64,000 bases of DNA from NCBI RefSeq assembly GCF_009856605.1, contig NZ_CP047242.1, positions 680,001 through 744,000 of the forward strand, given 5' to 3'. A program made the translations under genes and the position numbers. Position 1 is the stretch's first letter. Each line of letters opens with the position of its first letter. The notes beneath the pieces were generated by a model. It worked only from the letters and a program-made list of their open reading frames with translations. It ran no database searches and was not told the origin of the DNA. The DNA comes from Trichormus variabilis 0441. Lineage in GTDB: Bacteria; Cyanobacteriota; Cyanobacteriia; Cyanobacteriales; Nostocaceae. Below, one piece after another: positions 44,635-54,477 of the stretch.

Positions 44635-45312
44635 ATGGTAACTGCGATTCTCTTTGATTTGGACGGTACTATTGTCAATACTGATCCTATACATTACCAA
44701 GCTTGGCAACAAATGTTGTGGAAATACAACATAGAAATTGATGAAAAATTTTATAAATCTCGAATTAGTGGTCGTTTAAACCCGGAAATTGTTAAGGACA
44801 TTCTGCCAGAATTATCATCAGCCGCAGGTAGAGAATTTGCCGATGAAAAAGAAGCCTTGTTTCGGCAACTAGCCTCCCATCTTCAACCATTAAACGGATT
44901 TGCTGAACTCATAGCTTGGACAGAACTACATCAACTGAAACGTGCTTTAGTAACCAATGCTCCGAGATTAAATGCAGAGTTTATGTTGGAGGTGTTGGGG
45001 ATAACAGAAAGTTTTCATCAAATTGTCTTGGCTGATGATTGCGTAGCAGGTAAACCAGATCCAGCACCTTATCAAGTTGCTTTGGGCAAATTGGGAATTT
45101 CAGCAGAAAAGGCGATCGCGTTGGAAGATTCCCCCTCTGGGATTCGCGCAGCAGTTGGTGCAGGTATTCGGACTATTGGCATTGCTTCTACTCACGACCC
45201 AGATGTTTTGCAGGAGGTTGGCTCATTTATGGCGATTCATGATTTTACAGATTTACATTTGTGGACATTACTCAATTCATTAATTGAGCCAGATTTAATT
45301 CGTAGTACGTGA
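44635..45312 (+). CDS. HAD-superfamily sugar-phosphate phosphatase or beta-phosphoglucomutase-like
   Basis: A 225-residue HAD hydrolase, subfamily IA with cap. Motif I is ILFDLDGTIVNTDPIHYQAW (nucleophile Asp in DLDGT), motif II RALVTNAPRLNAE, motif III/IV KPDPAPYQVALGKLG..AIALEDSPSGIRAAVGAG. A helical cap (about 18-85) suggests a sugar-phosphate substrate. With nagB divergent next to it, a link to amino-sugar turnover is possible. Phosphatase versus mutase cannot be decided. Confidence 0.87.
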   Translation: MVTAILFDLDGTIVNTDPIHYQAWQQMLWKYNIEIDEKFYKSRISGRLNPEIVKDILPELSSAAGREFADEKEALFRQLASHLQPLNGFAELIAWTELHQLKRALVTNAPRLNAEFMLEVLGITESFHQIVLADDCVAGKPDPAPYQVALGKLGISAEKAIALEDSPSGIRAAVGAGIRTIGIASTHDPDVLQEVGSFMAIHDFTDLHLWTLLNSLIEPDLIRST

Positions 45313-45420
45313 TGGTTATAGGGGTGTAAGGGTATGGTGTTGATTTTGTAGTGAAAAATTCATGCACAATCCTTTCCTAGCTAGCCTAACGCACATCTAT
45401 GAAGCGGTGCGTTATGGCTA

Positions 45421-45451
45421 AATTTAATTTTTAATTTTTAATTTTTAATTG
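45421..45451. repeat. tandem TTTTTAA heptamers
   Basis: Four copies of a TTTTTAA-type heptamer between the HAD gene and the hybrid kinase, ending TTTTTAATTG. Similar in kind to the 11-copy array at 14290. Confidence 0.6.
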
Positions 45452-45515
45452 ATTTATAGCCGTAACACACCCTACTGGCGTGGTAATGCTAACTCCTAAG
45501 TTCGATGAATTTTGA

Positions 45516-48500
45516 TTACGAAACATCTTTGATAGTACTAACTATCTGCATAATTTTTTCAAACTGGAAATTATGGGCTAAATCTACGAAATACTCTTTC
45601 AAAGCAGTATTTTCGCAAGATATTTCTTCGGTTAACTTTAAAATGAGATCATCGCTACATTGGGCGGCAGCATTATATAAATTTATTACCCAATCTCTTG
45701 GTAATGTAGATAACAAAGGCAACAAATTATCATGTGCAAATATTGTTGTCCTAGCTTTTAGTGTTTGAGAACTGTCTTCTTGATAAAGGTATTTTATTCC
45801 TAAGTATTTATTGAGCTTTTCTAGAATTTCTTTTTCGGAGAACGGCTTGTTAATTAAATCATCACAGCCCACTTGCAGCATTGCCTGGCGTTGTTCTTCA
45901 AAAGCGTGAGCAGTCAAAGCAATGATAATCGTGTGGGGGTTGGGTATGGTGGTGTGATTCTCTGTTTCAGCAGAACGAATGAAGTGGGTGGCTTCATAAC
46001 CATCCATTATTGGCATCCGCATATCCATCAAGATTAACTGTGGATGCCACTGTTGCCATATAGCCAGAGCTTCTTGACCGTTGGCAGCTTCTTGCACCAC
46101 AAAACCAACAGATGACAGGAGTTTCACCAACAATAATCGACTGTCTGCTACATCATCCACTACCAAGATGCGACATTCTTGTTGTTGTGGTGCTAAACCG
46201 ATGACTGAGCGTGCAGTAGGCTGACAGGGAATTTCATGGGCAGAAACTAAACCCACTTGTATCCGAAAACTAAATGTACTCCCCACCCCCACAGTACTAC
46301 TAATGCTAATATCACCCCCCATCAGTTGTACGTATTTACGGCTAATAGCTAAACCTAATCCTGTACCTTGTTGAGATTTTCTACCGGCTTCTGTTTGTCC
46401 AAATGCTTCAAACAATACACCCACTTCATCATCACAGATGCCGATGCCAGTATCTTGTATTTCAAATATCAGGAACCGGGGATTAGTGATGGGGAATTGG
46501 GTGTTAGGTGTTGAGAGATGAGTTTTTGTCTCATCCTCAGTCCCTCCTTCGGAGTTCGTCAGTTGCACCTTTACGGGAAGGCTAACGCCAACATGGGGGA
46601 AACCCCCTTCGCGCAGTGTCTCGTAGAGAAGACCGCGCTGACTCACCAGTCCCCAGTCCCCATCCCCCATCTTCACCCGTAAGATGATACTGCCCGTTTC
46701 GGTAAACTTGATGGCATTACCTAAGATGTTGAGTAAGACTTGACGTAGTTTACTTTCGTCAGCTTGGATATGTTGGGCTATGTTAGGGGCGTATTCAAAT
46801 TGGAGGTGTAAACCCTTTGCCTTGGCTCGGCCTTGCATCATTTCTTGCAAGTTATCCAAGAGGTGAATTAAATCAAAGTTATTAATGTTTAAGGTGGTTC
46901 TACCCGCTTCTATTTTTGACATTTCTAGAACGTCGTTGATCAAGTCTAGTAAATGTTCTCCTGCGCGGTTAATAATCGTTAGGTTCTGTTGGTTGTCTTT
47001 TGACAGTGTTTTGTCATGGCTCATAATTTGTGTGAAGCCTAAAATTGCGTTGAGTGGTGTCCGCAATTCGTGGCTCATATTGGCGAGGAATTCGCTTTTG
47101 GCTCGGTTTGCTCCATCTGCGGCGATCGCAGCTGCTTCTAGGGCTTGTGATTGTCTTTGGGTTTGTGTCAGCAGTTGTGCTTGCTGCAAAGCAACTTCTA
47201 ACTGATTACCGATTTGAATGACAATGTTAATTTCGCCAGTTTTCCATTGACGAGGGCCAGAGTTTTGGTAAGTTGCTAATAATCCCCAAACTTGATCACC
47301 AGATAAAATGGGGACAATAATATACGCTTTTGCTTGCAAGCGCTCTAAAAATTCAATGTAGCAAGAACCAAATCCAGCTTGATAAATGTCGGAAACGCAG
47401 AGAAAATTTTTGTCTGGGGTAGATTGTGGAGTGTATTCTAACAACTTGGCCAGACAACTTTGGTCTTGCACTGTATTTTCTGTCAGATGGGGTGCATTTT
47501 TATGTGTTTCCATGAGGGAAATCCAATCTTTTCCCCAAGATTCAGCGACAAATTCACCACTCCCCTGGGAATCGAAACGATAAACTACGGCGCGATCGCA
47601 GTTGAGGACCTGTCTGAGTTCTTCGGTGGTAGCAGTAAATATGGTATCTAAATCTAGGGTTTGGCGCATTCGTTGAATGACTTGGGCGATCGCTCTTTCC
47701 CTCTCGACGCTTTCTTTGAGAGCTTCTTCTGCTCGTTGGCGATCGCTAATTTCTACTATCACTTTACCCACACCAGAAAGCTGATTACCCTCCCCAGGAA
47801 TGGGAAAATAAGAAACTAAAAAGTGACGTAGGCTATCTGGTTGGTTGACTGCGGGCAGACTCAATTCTACATTCAGAATTGGTTGACTGGTTAAGAGTAC
47901 TTGTTGGCAGAATGGTGTGACTAGAGGGGCGATTTGGGGTGCTATCTCTTCCAGAGTCCTGCCAATATGTTCTTGAGCAGATTTACCGTGAATATCTGCT
48001 ATCAACTCATTAATTTGCACAAACCGTAGTTGATCATCGAAAATGCTCATACCCACAGGAGCGCCACTGAAAAAGGCATTGAGACGAGCTTCTCGCAATT
48101 CTAGTTCTTTTTCTAAAATTTTTCGCTCTGTAATGTCTTTGGTCGTACCTGTCATCCGTAAAGGCTGACCTTGTTCGTCGCGTTCCACAATTTGGCCACG
48201 AGACTGTACCCATTTCCAACCCCCGGCGGCGCAACGCATCCGAAATTCCATTTCATAAACGGGAGTAACACCTTGCAAATGATCAGCGATGGCTGATGTG
48301 ACTCCGGCTAAATCTTCAGGATGTAACAATTGCTGAATGACTCGTTCGTCATCTTCTATATCCTCTTGTGCGTAACCTAACATCTTTTGCCATTGCCAGT
48401 CCCGATAAATTTTACCTGTGGCAATATTCCAATCCCATAACCCTAAATCGCTGGCTTCTAAGGCTAGTTGTAAACGTTCTTCGCTCTTTCTGTGAGCAGA

Positions 48501-50534
48501 TTCTATTAACTTGCGTTCAATCAAGCTACCTAATTGGGTAGCAACAGCACCTAGCAGCATGAGTAAACGCTTATCTATGGAGATAGAACTGCGCTTGAAA
48601 AATATCAAAACTGCCAATACTTCCTTTCCCGCAAGAATCGGAATACCAAACCCTGCTTTTAAACCTACTTTGGCTGCTTGTGGCGATCGCAAAAATTGTC
48701 CTTGCTTGACTTGAGAAACATCTTCAATCCATTCAGATTGTTTGGTTTGCCAAACTCGTCCTGGTAGTCCGTCACCCGGTGCAATTCTTAGATTTTGACT
48801 TTGGTGACAAAATTCCTCTAAACTTGCTTCCTCGCAGTAACAAACCAAACTATGTTCTAAAACATGAGATTCACGATTGGGTGTCCATGCTTCCCCAAAA
48901 TCCCAGCCAATGGTTTGGCAAATTACCCGCAATACTAAGGTTAAGGCGCTTTTCACATCAACTGCACGGGCGATCGCTTGGGTTGTTAATAGTAATAAAC
49001 GGCTTTCCGCTTCGGCTTGCTTGCGTTCTGTAATATCTTTTGCTGTACCCAGGATGTACTTTTGTCCATCAATTTCAATCATTTCCGCACTAAACAGCGT
49101 CGTTTTAATTTCTCCACTGCTAGTGCGAAAATCAACTTCATGGTTGCGAATGGCTTTGGCTTTTTCGAGAATTCGGGACAGAAAATTGCACTCTTCTAGA
49201 TTTACCCAAATATTTAATTCTTTATCGGTGTTACCAATGACTTGAGAACGAGAATAACCAAATAAGCGACAAAAACTGTCGTTAACTTCGATATAACGTG
49301 TTTCTGGATAAGTACAAAGAGTAATGGGGTCAGGAGATGCTCTAAAGGCTGATGCTAGTTTTTGTTCGGAAATCCGATGTGCTGCTTCTGCACGCTGGCG
49401 TTCCCGTGCTTCCAAGGCTAAGGACACTAAGTTAGTTAAAGAACGAGCAAAATTTTGGTCTTCGGGTGTCCAATGATGAGGTGATTTTACTGCTTCCAAA
49501 CATAAAACCCCGACGGTTTCACCTGCTAGACGAATGGGTGTATCTAGCATGGCTGTGATATTCAAAGGGGTGAGGTAAGATTGAGCAAATTCTTTTGTTC
49601 TCGGATCTGTATAAGCATCATCTGCGGCGATCGCTTCATCTTGATGCAAGGCTTGAAAATAAGTGGGATAATCTTTTGCTGATAAAGACATTCCTGCACT
49701 GTGTTGATTGCGACTATATTCAAATAGATCGGCACATTGAATTTTAGTAAGTGTTTCGTCATATAACCAAATACTTGCTCGCTCTATACCTAAATTATGA
49801 GCAGCAACATTTGTAATTTCTGCAAGGGCTGTTTTTAAATTCCCTTGATATAGGATTGGATTTTTTCCCAGTTTCGTTAATACTAAATTATGTTTGTACA
49901 GCTTGACAGTATTAGTCTGGTATTCCTGCGTATTGTTTTTTGAGCTTGTAATCTTGCTGTTACTACTTACTAACGAATGGGAGTTTAATGATTGATTAAT
50001 ACTTTCTTCGTTATTTAACTCTGATAGTTGCCAACAACATTCTTTTTTATTACTTATGACATTTTGATTCAGTGCGTTATTCAACGATATTAAACCATCC
50101 ACAACTGGAAACGACTGATGAGGTTCTTCTAATTGATTTTTCTGTTTGCTTTGAATTTTTAATTGATTTCTCATCCGTAACAAAAATTCTTCTTGGCGTA
50201 ATGGCTTACTAATAAAGTCAGATACACCTATTTGAAAATAACTGCTATATTCAGAAAGCTGTTCAATATAAGTGAGCAAGAGAATAGATATGTCTTGGAG
50301 GGACTTCTCCGCCTTTAAATTTTGGCAAAAAGAAAGTCCGTCTATTTTATCAATAGAACTATCTATTAAAATTAGATCAGGCATTAATTCACTGACACTG
50401 CTGATTGATATTTTAGCAGTGCTAACCCTTTGTAATGAGTACTTTGTTTCTGCTAAAAAACCTGACAAACAGCGCCAATTTTCCAAAGAATTATCAATTA
50501 ATAAAATTTTTGTTCGTTGATAATCTATGAGCAT
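45516..50534 (-). CDS. multi-sensor hybrid histidine kinase (REC-GAF-PAS-GAF-PAS-PAS-GAF-HK-REC)
   Basis: A 1672-residue soluble sensor kinase. In order: receiver (about 8-125, phospho-acceptor Asp58 in LILIDSS, Lys in ISKPLRQ), GAF (about 220-375), PAS (395-505, YILGTAKDITERKQ), GAF (515-665), PAS/PAC (690-805, MTGTTKDITERK), PAS (815-930), GAF (950-1120, CDRAVVYRFD with VPILSGDQVWGLLA, close to phycobilin/phytochrome-like GAFs), HisKA (SEFLANMSHELRTPLNA), HATPase (LRQVLLNILGNAIKFTETG, DTGIGI, GTGLGLAIS) and a C-terminal receiver (RILVVDDVADS, LILMDMRMPIMDG) plus a tail of ~130 residues. The ATPase domain is split by a ~65-residue insert (see 46478-46672). The signal is unknown; the partner regulator is not adjacent. 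Confidence 0.93.
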   Translation of the reverse strand: MLIDYQRTKILLIDNSLENWRCLSGFLAETKYSLQRVSTAKISISSVSELMPDLILIDSSIDKIDGLSFCQNLKAEKSLQDISILLLTYIEQLSEYSSYFQIGVSDFISKPLRQEEFLLRMRNQLKIQSKQKNQLEEPHQSFPVVDGLISLNNALNQNVISNKKECCWQLSELNNEESINQSLNSHSLVSSNSKITSSKNNTQEYQTNTVKLYKHNLVLTKLGKNPILYQGNLKTALAEITNVAAHNLGIERASIWLYDETLTKIQCADLFEYSRNQHSAGMSLSAKDYPTYFQALHQDEAIAADDAYTDPRTKEFAQSYLTPLNITAMLDTPIRLAGETVGVLCLEAVKSPHHWTPEDQNFARSLTNLVSLALEARERQRAEAAHRISEQKLASAFRASPDPITLCTYPETRYIEVNDSFCRLFGYSRSQVIGNTDKELNIWVNLEECNFLSRILEKAKAIRNHEVDFRTSSGEIKTTLFSAEMIEIDGQKYILGTAKDITERKQAEAESRLLLLTTQAIARAVDVKSALTLVLRVICQTIGWDFGEAWTPNRESHVLEHSLVCYCEEASLEEFCHQSQNLRIAPGDGLPGRVWQTKQSEWIEDVSQVKQGQFLRSPQAAKVGLKAGFGIPILAGKEVLAVLIFFKRSSISIDKRLLMLLGAVATQLGSLIERKLIESAHRKSEERLQLALEASDLGLWDWNIATGKIYRDWQWQKMLGYAQEDIEDDERVIQQLLHPEDLAGVTSAIADHLQGVTPVYEMEFRMRCAAGGWKWVQSRGQIVERDEQGQPLRMTGTTKDITERKILEKELELREARLNAFFSGAPVGMSIFDDQLRFVQINELIADIHGKSAQEHIGRTLEEIAPQIAPLVTPFCQQVLLTSQPILNVELSLPAVNQPDSLRHFLVSYFPIPGEGNQLSGVGKVIVEISDRQRAEEALKESVERERAIAQVIQRMRQTLDLDTIFTATTEELRQVLNCDRAVVYRFDSQGSGEFVAESWGKDWISLMETHKNAPHLTENTVQDQSCLAKLLEYTPQSTPDKNFLCVSDIYQAGFGSCYIEFLERLQAKAYIIVPILSGDQVWGLLATYQNSGPRQWKTGEINIVIQIGNQLEVALQQAQLLTQTQRQSQALEAAAIAADGANRAKSEFLANMSHELRTPLNAILGFTQIMSHDKTLSKDNQQNLTIINRAGEHLLDLINDVLEMSKIEAGRTTLNINNFDLIHLLDNLQEMMQGRAKAKGLHLQFEYAPNIAQHIQADESKLRQVLLNILGNAIKFTETGSIILRVKMGDGDWGLVSQRGLLYETLREGGFPHVGVSLPVKVQLTNSEGGTEDETKTHLSTPNTQFPITNPRFLIFEIQDTGIGICDDEVGVLFEAFGQTEAGRKSQQGTGLGLAISRKYVQLMGGDISISSTVGVGSTFSFRIQVGLVSAHEIPCQPTARSVIGLAPQQQECRILVVDDVADSRLLLVKLLSSVGFVVQEAANGQEALAIWQQWHPQLILMDMRMPIMDGYEATHFIRSAETENHTTIPNPHTIIIALTAHAFEEQRQAMLQVGCDDLINKPFSEKEILEKLNKYLGIKYLYQEDSSQTLKARTTIFAHDNLLPLLSTLPRDWVINLYNAAAQCSDDLILKLTEEISCENTALKEYFVDLAHNFQFEKIMQIVSTIKDVS
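46478..46672 (-). other. in-frame low-complexity insert in the kinase ATPase domain
   Basis: Between RVK and RFLIFEIQDTG of the HATPase domain lie about 65 residues without ATPase character (for example DWGLVSQRGLLYETLREGG and SEGGTEDETKTHLSTP). The DNA consists of CCCCAGTCCCCATCCCC, GTCTCGTAGAGAAGACC and CCCCTTCGCGCAG pieces that look like intergenic repeat text of Nostoc-type genomes. It keeps the frame, so the kinase may still be made. Confidence 0.7.
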
Positions 50535-50855
50535 ACTATCAAATTAGGCAGCAAATTTTAAAAGAGATAAACGAACTAAAAAATTTAAACGTGATCAAAA
50601 TCATGAAAAGTCAGCAATTTGGCGAAAATATCGCCAAAAAAACTCAATTAGTAATAATTGTCCCCACAATTATTCACAACTATAACGCACATTTGTTACA
50701 TAAATGACAAAAGACTGGTGAGTATGGAGAGAGGAGAAAGAACGAGAACTTTTAACGGCTGCTTCGTCTGAACAGCCTCACAAGTTCCTCATGTTATGGC
50801 TATAAATTTTTGCTAATGACTCTTAGGCGATCGCCATTACGGTGATAGAACAAAT
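50535..50855. promoter_or_regulatory. 321-bp divergent intergenic region
   Basis: Lies between the kinase (minus) and a radical SAM gene (plus) and must carry both promoters. It contains AT-rich DNA near the kinase, a GGCGATCGCC HIP1 variant at 50826-50835, and no further visible gene. Confidence 0.4.
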
Positions 50856-51668
50856 ATGAGTGCTATGCAATCCCCCAAAAATTTTAGTTGTTCCTCTGTG
50901 TATGGGCCTGTCAAATCTTGGCGATTTGGAAATTCTCTTGGTATCGATCCCATTGGGGTTGTATCTACCTGCTCGTTTAACTGCGTCTACTGTCAGTTAG
51001 GGCAAATTCAAGCACATACCAGTCAGCGTCAGATTTTCGTCCCTACAAGCCAATTATGGGAGGATTTGCAAGCACTTGCGCCTTACGACCAGGTAGATGT
51101 CGTTACCCTTAGTGGCAGTGGCGAACCTACTTTAGCACTAAACTTAGAGGAAATTTTGGCGATCGCAAAACAGGTAACACAAAGGCCAACAGTAGTCTTA
51201 ACCAACAGTACCTTGCTGAGTGACACTACAGTCCGTCATGCTTTGCAATCAGCAGATATTGTGGCTGTTAAACTAGATGCGATTTCGTCAAATCAATTGC
51301 AGCGCATCAATCAACCTGTAGCGACAATTAATCTACCGCACATTCTTGCAGGTATTGAGCAATTTCGAGAAGAATATCAAGGGAATCTCGCTATTCAAAC
51401 AATGGTGTTGTCTCCCTGGACAACGGAAATGATAGAGATTTACATCCAACAGATAGAACGTCTAAATCCTCAGGAAATTCAACTTAACGTTCCTGCTCGC
51501 CCCCGTGTTTTAGTTCGACAATTAGATGCTAGGGGAAATGATGCAATTGAATCCGTCTCAGATAGTATACGTCAACTTAAATGTCTCAGTGCGAATATCC
51601 TCAAGCCACTGGCTGACACAATCCACTATGCCACAAAAATTCCTGTACGTTGCGCCCCGATAAACTAG
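50856..51668 (+). CDS. radical SAM protein
   Basis: A 270-residue radical SAM enzyme with the cluster motif CSFNCVYC (CxxxCxxC) at about residues 39-46, followed by VVTLSGSGEPTLALNLEEIL (the GGE-like SAM motif, here GSGEP) and VKLDAISSNQLQRINQP. Similar Fe-S oxidoreductases (COG0731-like) are widespread but mostly uncharacterised. The substrate cannot be read. Next on the same strand is a second radical SAM activase-like gene, 98 bp away, then ureEFG. Confidence 0.82.
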   Translation: MSAMQSPKNFSCSSVYGPVKSWRFGNSLGIDPIGVVSTCSFNCVYCQLGQIQAHTSQRQIFVPTSQLWEDLQALAPYDQVDVVTLSGSGEPTLALNLEEILAIAKQVTQRPTVVLTNSTLLSDTTVRHALQSADIVAVKLDAISSNQLQRINQPVATINLPHILAGIEQFREEYQGNLAIQTMVLSPWTTEMIEIYIQQIERLNPQEIQLNVPARPRVLVRQLDARGNDAIESVSDSIRQLKCLSANILKPLADTIHYATKIPVRCAPIN

Positions 51669-51766
51669 GGGTATGGGGGTAAATCCGTCTTTCCCTTACA
51701 CCCACCGCCAACAATATTTCTGTGTCGTTCAACTAGTTAACAACCAACGCTTCCAAGGAGAAACCA

Positions 51767-52390
51767 ATGGAAACCCAATCAACCAACCCACCAATTACAC
51801 TTCCAGAAATTCCCCCTGGCTATCTCAACATTATGGGTTACATCGATGAGTCAGAGGTAAATGGCCCCGGCTGTCGTGCAGTAGTTTGGGTACAAGGTTG
51901 TCCCCGTGAATGTCCAGGATGTTTTAATCCTGATTCATGGACGTTTGAAATCAACCAACTAGTTTCTGTAGATTCTCTTGTTGAGCAAATTCTCAGCAAA
52001 CCGCAAAATCAAGGTGTGACATTTTCCGGTGGAGAACCTTTTTATCAAGCAACAGCATTGGCGGAATTAGCTCGTAAGCTGAAAGCTGCTGGTTTAAGTG
52101 TCATGTCTTTTACAGGCTTCACCCTGAAACAACTACAATCTGAATCAGCACCCCCTGCTTCTCAAGCATTATTAGAACAACTTGATATTTTAATTGATGG
52201 GCCATTTGTGGAGTCTTTAGCAATTAATTCTCCAGATTCTCCAGTTTCCTCCAAAAATCAAAAAGTTCATGTTTTTAACCCCGCCTTTGTAGATAAAGTT
52301 ACCTGGGCTAGTGATCAAATAGAAGTTCACATTCTCAAAGATGGAAACCGTATTGTTACTGGTTATCAAGGATGGTTGGAATTGACTTGA
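51767..52390 (+). CDS. NrdG/PflA-type radical SAM activating enzyme
   Basis: A 207-residue protein with GPGCRAVVWVQGCPRECPGCFN: the CxxxCxxC motif lies in CPRECPGC, preceded by the VQGC of glycyl-radical activases. Then VTFSGGEPFYQATALAELARKLKAAG (SAM motif) and LDILIDGPFVESLA follow, as in anaerobic ribonucleotide reductase activators. No glycyl-radical enzyme gene is visible in the window, so its partner is elsewhere or it has another role. An AAGGAG site precedes ATG 51767. Confidence 0.85.
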   Translation: METQSTNPPITLPEIPPGYLNIMGYIDESEVNGPGCRAVVWVQGCPRECPGCFNPDSWTFEINQLVSVDSLVEQILSKPQNQGVTFSGGEPFYQATALAELARKLKAAGLSVMSFTGFTLKQLQSESAPPASQALLEQLDILIDGPFVESLAINSPDSPVSSKNQKVHVFNPAFVDKVTWASDQIEVHILKDGNRIVTGYQGWLELT

Positions 52391-52461
52391 AAATGGTTGA
52401 TTGTTGACTGTTGGCTGTTGAATATAGAACTGATGAACTCAAATGCTCCAATGATCTGAAT

Positions 52462-52526
52462 GTAGGGTGCGTCAGTGTGATAGAACCTAACTATACTCAG
52501 AAATTATTCATACTGACGCACCCTAC
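52462..52526. repeat. 65-bp inverted-repeat element, copy 1
   Basis: Starts GTAGGGTGCGTCAG and ends CTGACGCACCCTAC, a 14-bp perfect inverted repeat. The interior (AGAACCTAACTATACTCAG) closely matches copy 2 at 61314. A small non-coding MITE-like element. Confidence 0.85.
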
Positions 52527-52543
52527 CAAACTAACGACTGATA

Positions 52544-52987
52544 ATGTTGACCTTGACGCAACTTGTAACACCCAATCCTAATTTAGCAGTCACTCTAACC
52601 TTGCCTCTCACAGCAGAAGAACGCTGTCGCTCTCGTCATCGCTTTGAAATAGAAGATGGTCAGGTTGTGTTTTTGCGTTTACCTAGAGGTACAGTTTTGC
52701 AGGATGGGGATATTCTCCAAGATGAAACCAATGGCAATTTAATCAGAATTGTGGCTAAACCAGAACCAGTATTAACGGCGGTTGCTCAAACTCAACTTTT
52801 ATTAATGCGAGCAGCGTATCATTTAGGTAATCGTCACGTACCTGTAGAAATTACCCCGACTTATCTACGCTTATCGCCTGATACCGTTTTGCGGACAATG
52901 TTGGAACACATGGGGTTAGAAATTACCGCAGAAATTCTCCCCTTTCAACCAGAATTGGGCGCTTATGGACACAATCACCCTCACTGA
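52544..52987 (+). CDS. ureE: urease nickel chaperone UreE
   Basis: A 147-residue nickel-binding urease accessory protein. N-terminal peptide-binding domain ([46 protein letters not shown]) and C-terminal metal-binding domain ([14 protein letters not shown], with the key histidine in GNRH), ending in GAYGHNHPH. The histidine tail is short. The stop overlaps ureF by 23 bp, so translation is coupled. The urease structural genes ureABC and ureD are not in the window. Confidence 0.95.
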
Positions 52988-53654
52988 TCACCATTTTTTA
53001 CATATCTTACAACTAGCTAGTTCTGCTTTACCTGTGGGAGCTTATAGCTACTCGGAAGGATTAGAAACACTGGTAGAAAGTGGGACAATTACTAGTCAAT
53101 CAACTCTGCAACAATGGTTAGAGGCTGAACTAAGTTATGGGGCGATTCGTCTAGAAGCTGCGGTGATGGTGAGATCATATCAAGCTACCATAATGGGTGA
53201 GATGGAAACCTTACGCTATTGGAATCTGTGGTTATCTGCGGCGAGGGAAACCCAAGAATTACGCAATTCTAGCTGGCAAATGGGGCGATCGCTCATGCAG
53301 TTACTTGGTAAAATACAACCAGAAATTCTATCTTTAGCCAATAGTGTAGGTAATCCTTGTAATTATGCGATCGCTTTTGCAATTGCCTCTGCACATTGGC
53401 AAGTAAATATTCAAGCCGCCTTATTAGCATATCTGCATAGTTGGGCAACTAATTTAATTACGGCTGGTGTCAAACTCATCCCCCTTGGACAAACAGCAGG
53501 ACAAGAATTACTACTTCAGTTGCAACCGTTAATTAGTCATGCAACAGTAGAAATTATGTCTTTAAAAGATGATGAACTCAGTTGTTGTAGTTGGGGTTTA
53601 TCTTTAGCCAGTATGCAGCACGAAACGCAATATACAAGGTTGTTTAGGAGTTGA
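52965..53654 (+). CDS. ureF: urease accessory protein UreF
   Basis: A 229-residue helical protein that bridges UreD and the UreG GTPase during urease activation. Typical stretches: [59 protein letters not shown] and the C-terminal [18 protein letters not shown]. The start overlaps the 3' end of ureE. It is followed by a palindromic repeat and ureG. Confidence 0.94.
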
Positions 53655-53712
53655 CAGTTGACAGTTAACAGTTAACAGTTAACAGTTAACTGTTAACAGT
53701 TAACAGTTGACT
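53652..53712. repeat. tandem GTTAACA repeat between ureF and ureG
   Basis: GTTGACAGTTAACAGTTAACAG-type heptamer repeats run through the whole ureF-ureG gap. GTTAAC is self-complementary and the central AACAGTTAACTGTT is palindromic, so the RNA can fold into a hairpin just before the ureG start at 53714. Confidence 0.75.
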
Positions 53713-53713
53713 T

Positions 53714-54316
53714 ATGAATGCTTTTCGTGTTGGGGTAGCAGGCCCGGTGGGTTCGGGGAAGACGGCTTTAGTTGATGCTTTGTGTAAAGCATTGCGCGAT
53801 CGCTATAAGCTGGCAGTGGTAACAAATGATATATATACTCAAGAAGATGCCCAATTTTTAGTCCGTTCGCAAGCCTTGACAAGCGATCGCATTTTAGGCG
53901 TAGAGACAGGCGGTTGTCCACACACAGCAATTCGAGAAGATGCTTCCATGAATTTGGCAGCAATTGAACAGCTAGAACAGCGTTTCACCGATTTAGATTT
54001 AGTCTTTTTAGAAAGCGGTGGAGATAATTTAGCTGCTACCTTTAGTCCTGAGTTAGTAGATTTAACAATTTACGTCATCGATGTAGCCGCCGGTGATAAA
54101 ATCCCCCGCAAAGGCGGGCCGGGAATTACCAAATCTGACTTATTAGTAATTAATAAAACTGACCTAGCCCCCTACGTCGGCGCAGATTTAAGTGTTATGG
54201 AAAGAGACGCAAAAAAAATGCGTGGCGATAAACCCTTTATTTTTACTAATTTAAAAACTCAACAAGGACTCAACGATGTAATTGAATTTGTTTGTCATCA
54301 TATCTGTCCTGTGTAG
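53714..54316 (+). CDS. ureG: urease-activating GTPase UreG
   Basis: A 200-residue SIMIBI GTPase that drives nickel insertion into urease. P-loop [15 protein letters not shown] (10-17), [32 protein letters not shown] with the nickel-binding CPH motif, [32 protein letters not shown] and the guanine motif INKTDLAPY. Complete. HypA/HypB and UreE/UreG in one window give two nickel delivery systems. Confidence 0.97.
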   Translation: MNAFRVGVAGPVGSGKTALVDALCKALRDRYKLAVVTNDIYTQEDAQFLVRSQALTSDRILGVETGGCPHTAIREDASMNLAAIEQLEQRFTDLDLVFLESGGDNLAATFSPELVDLTIYVIDVAAGDKIPRKGGPGITKSDLLVINKTDLAPYVGADLSVMERDAKKMRGDKPFIFTNLKTQQGLNDVIEFVCHHICPV

Positions 54317-54377
54317 GGGAAAATGGGTCTTGGGTACTAATACCGTTTCTTAATGAAGATGTGCTTTATTCTGGACT

Positions 54378-54405
54378 GTAGAGACGTTCCATGCAACGTC
54401 TCTAC
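54378..54405. repeat. GTAGAGACGTT hairpin repeat
   Basis: GTAGAGACGTT (54378-54388), CCATGC, AACGTCTCTAC (54395-54405), an 11-bp perfect stem between convergent ureG and ntrC-type thioredoxin reductase genes. It may end both transcripts. Same family as 9707 and 39752. Confidence 0.65.
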
Positions 54406-54477
54406 ATCATTTATTTGTTACAACTTCATAGAGAATTGGTATAAGCATTAAAAATAATTGTACCCATTCCCCATTCC

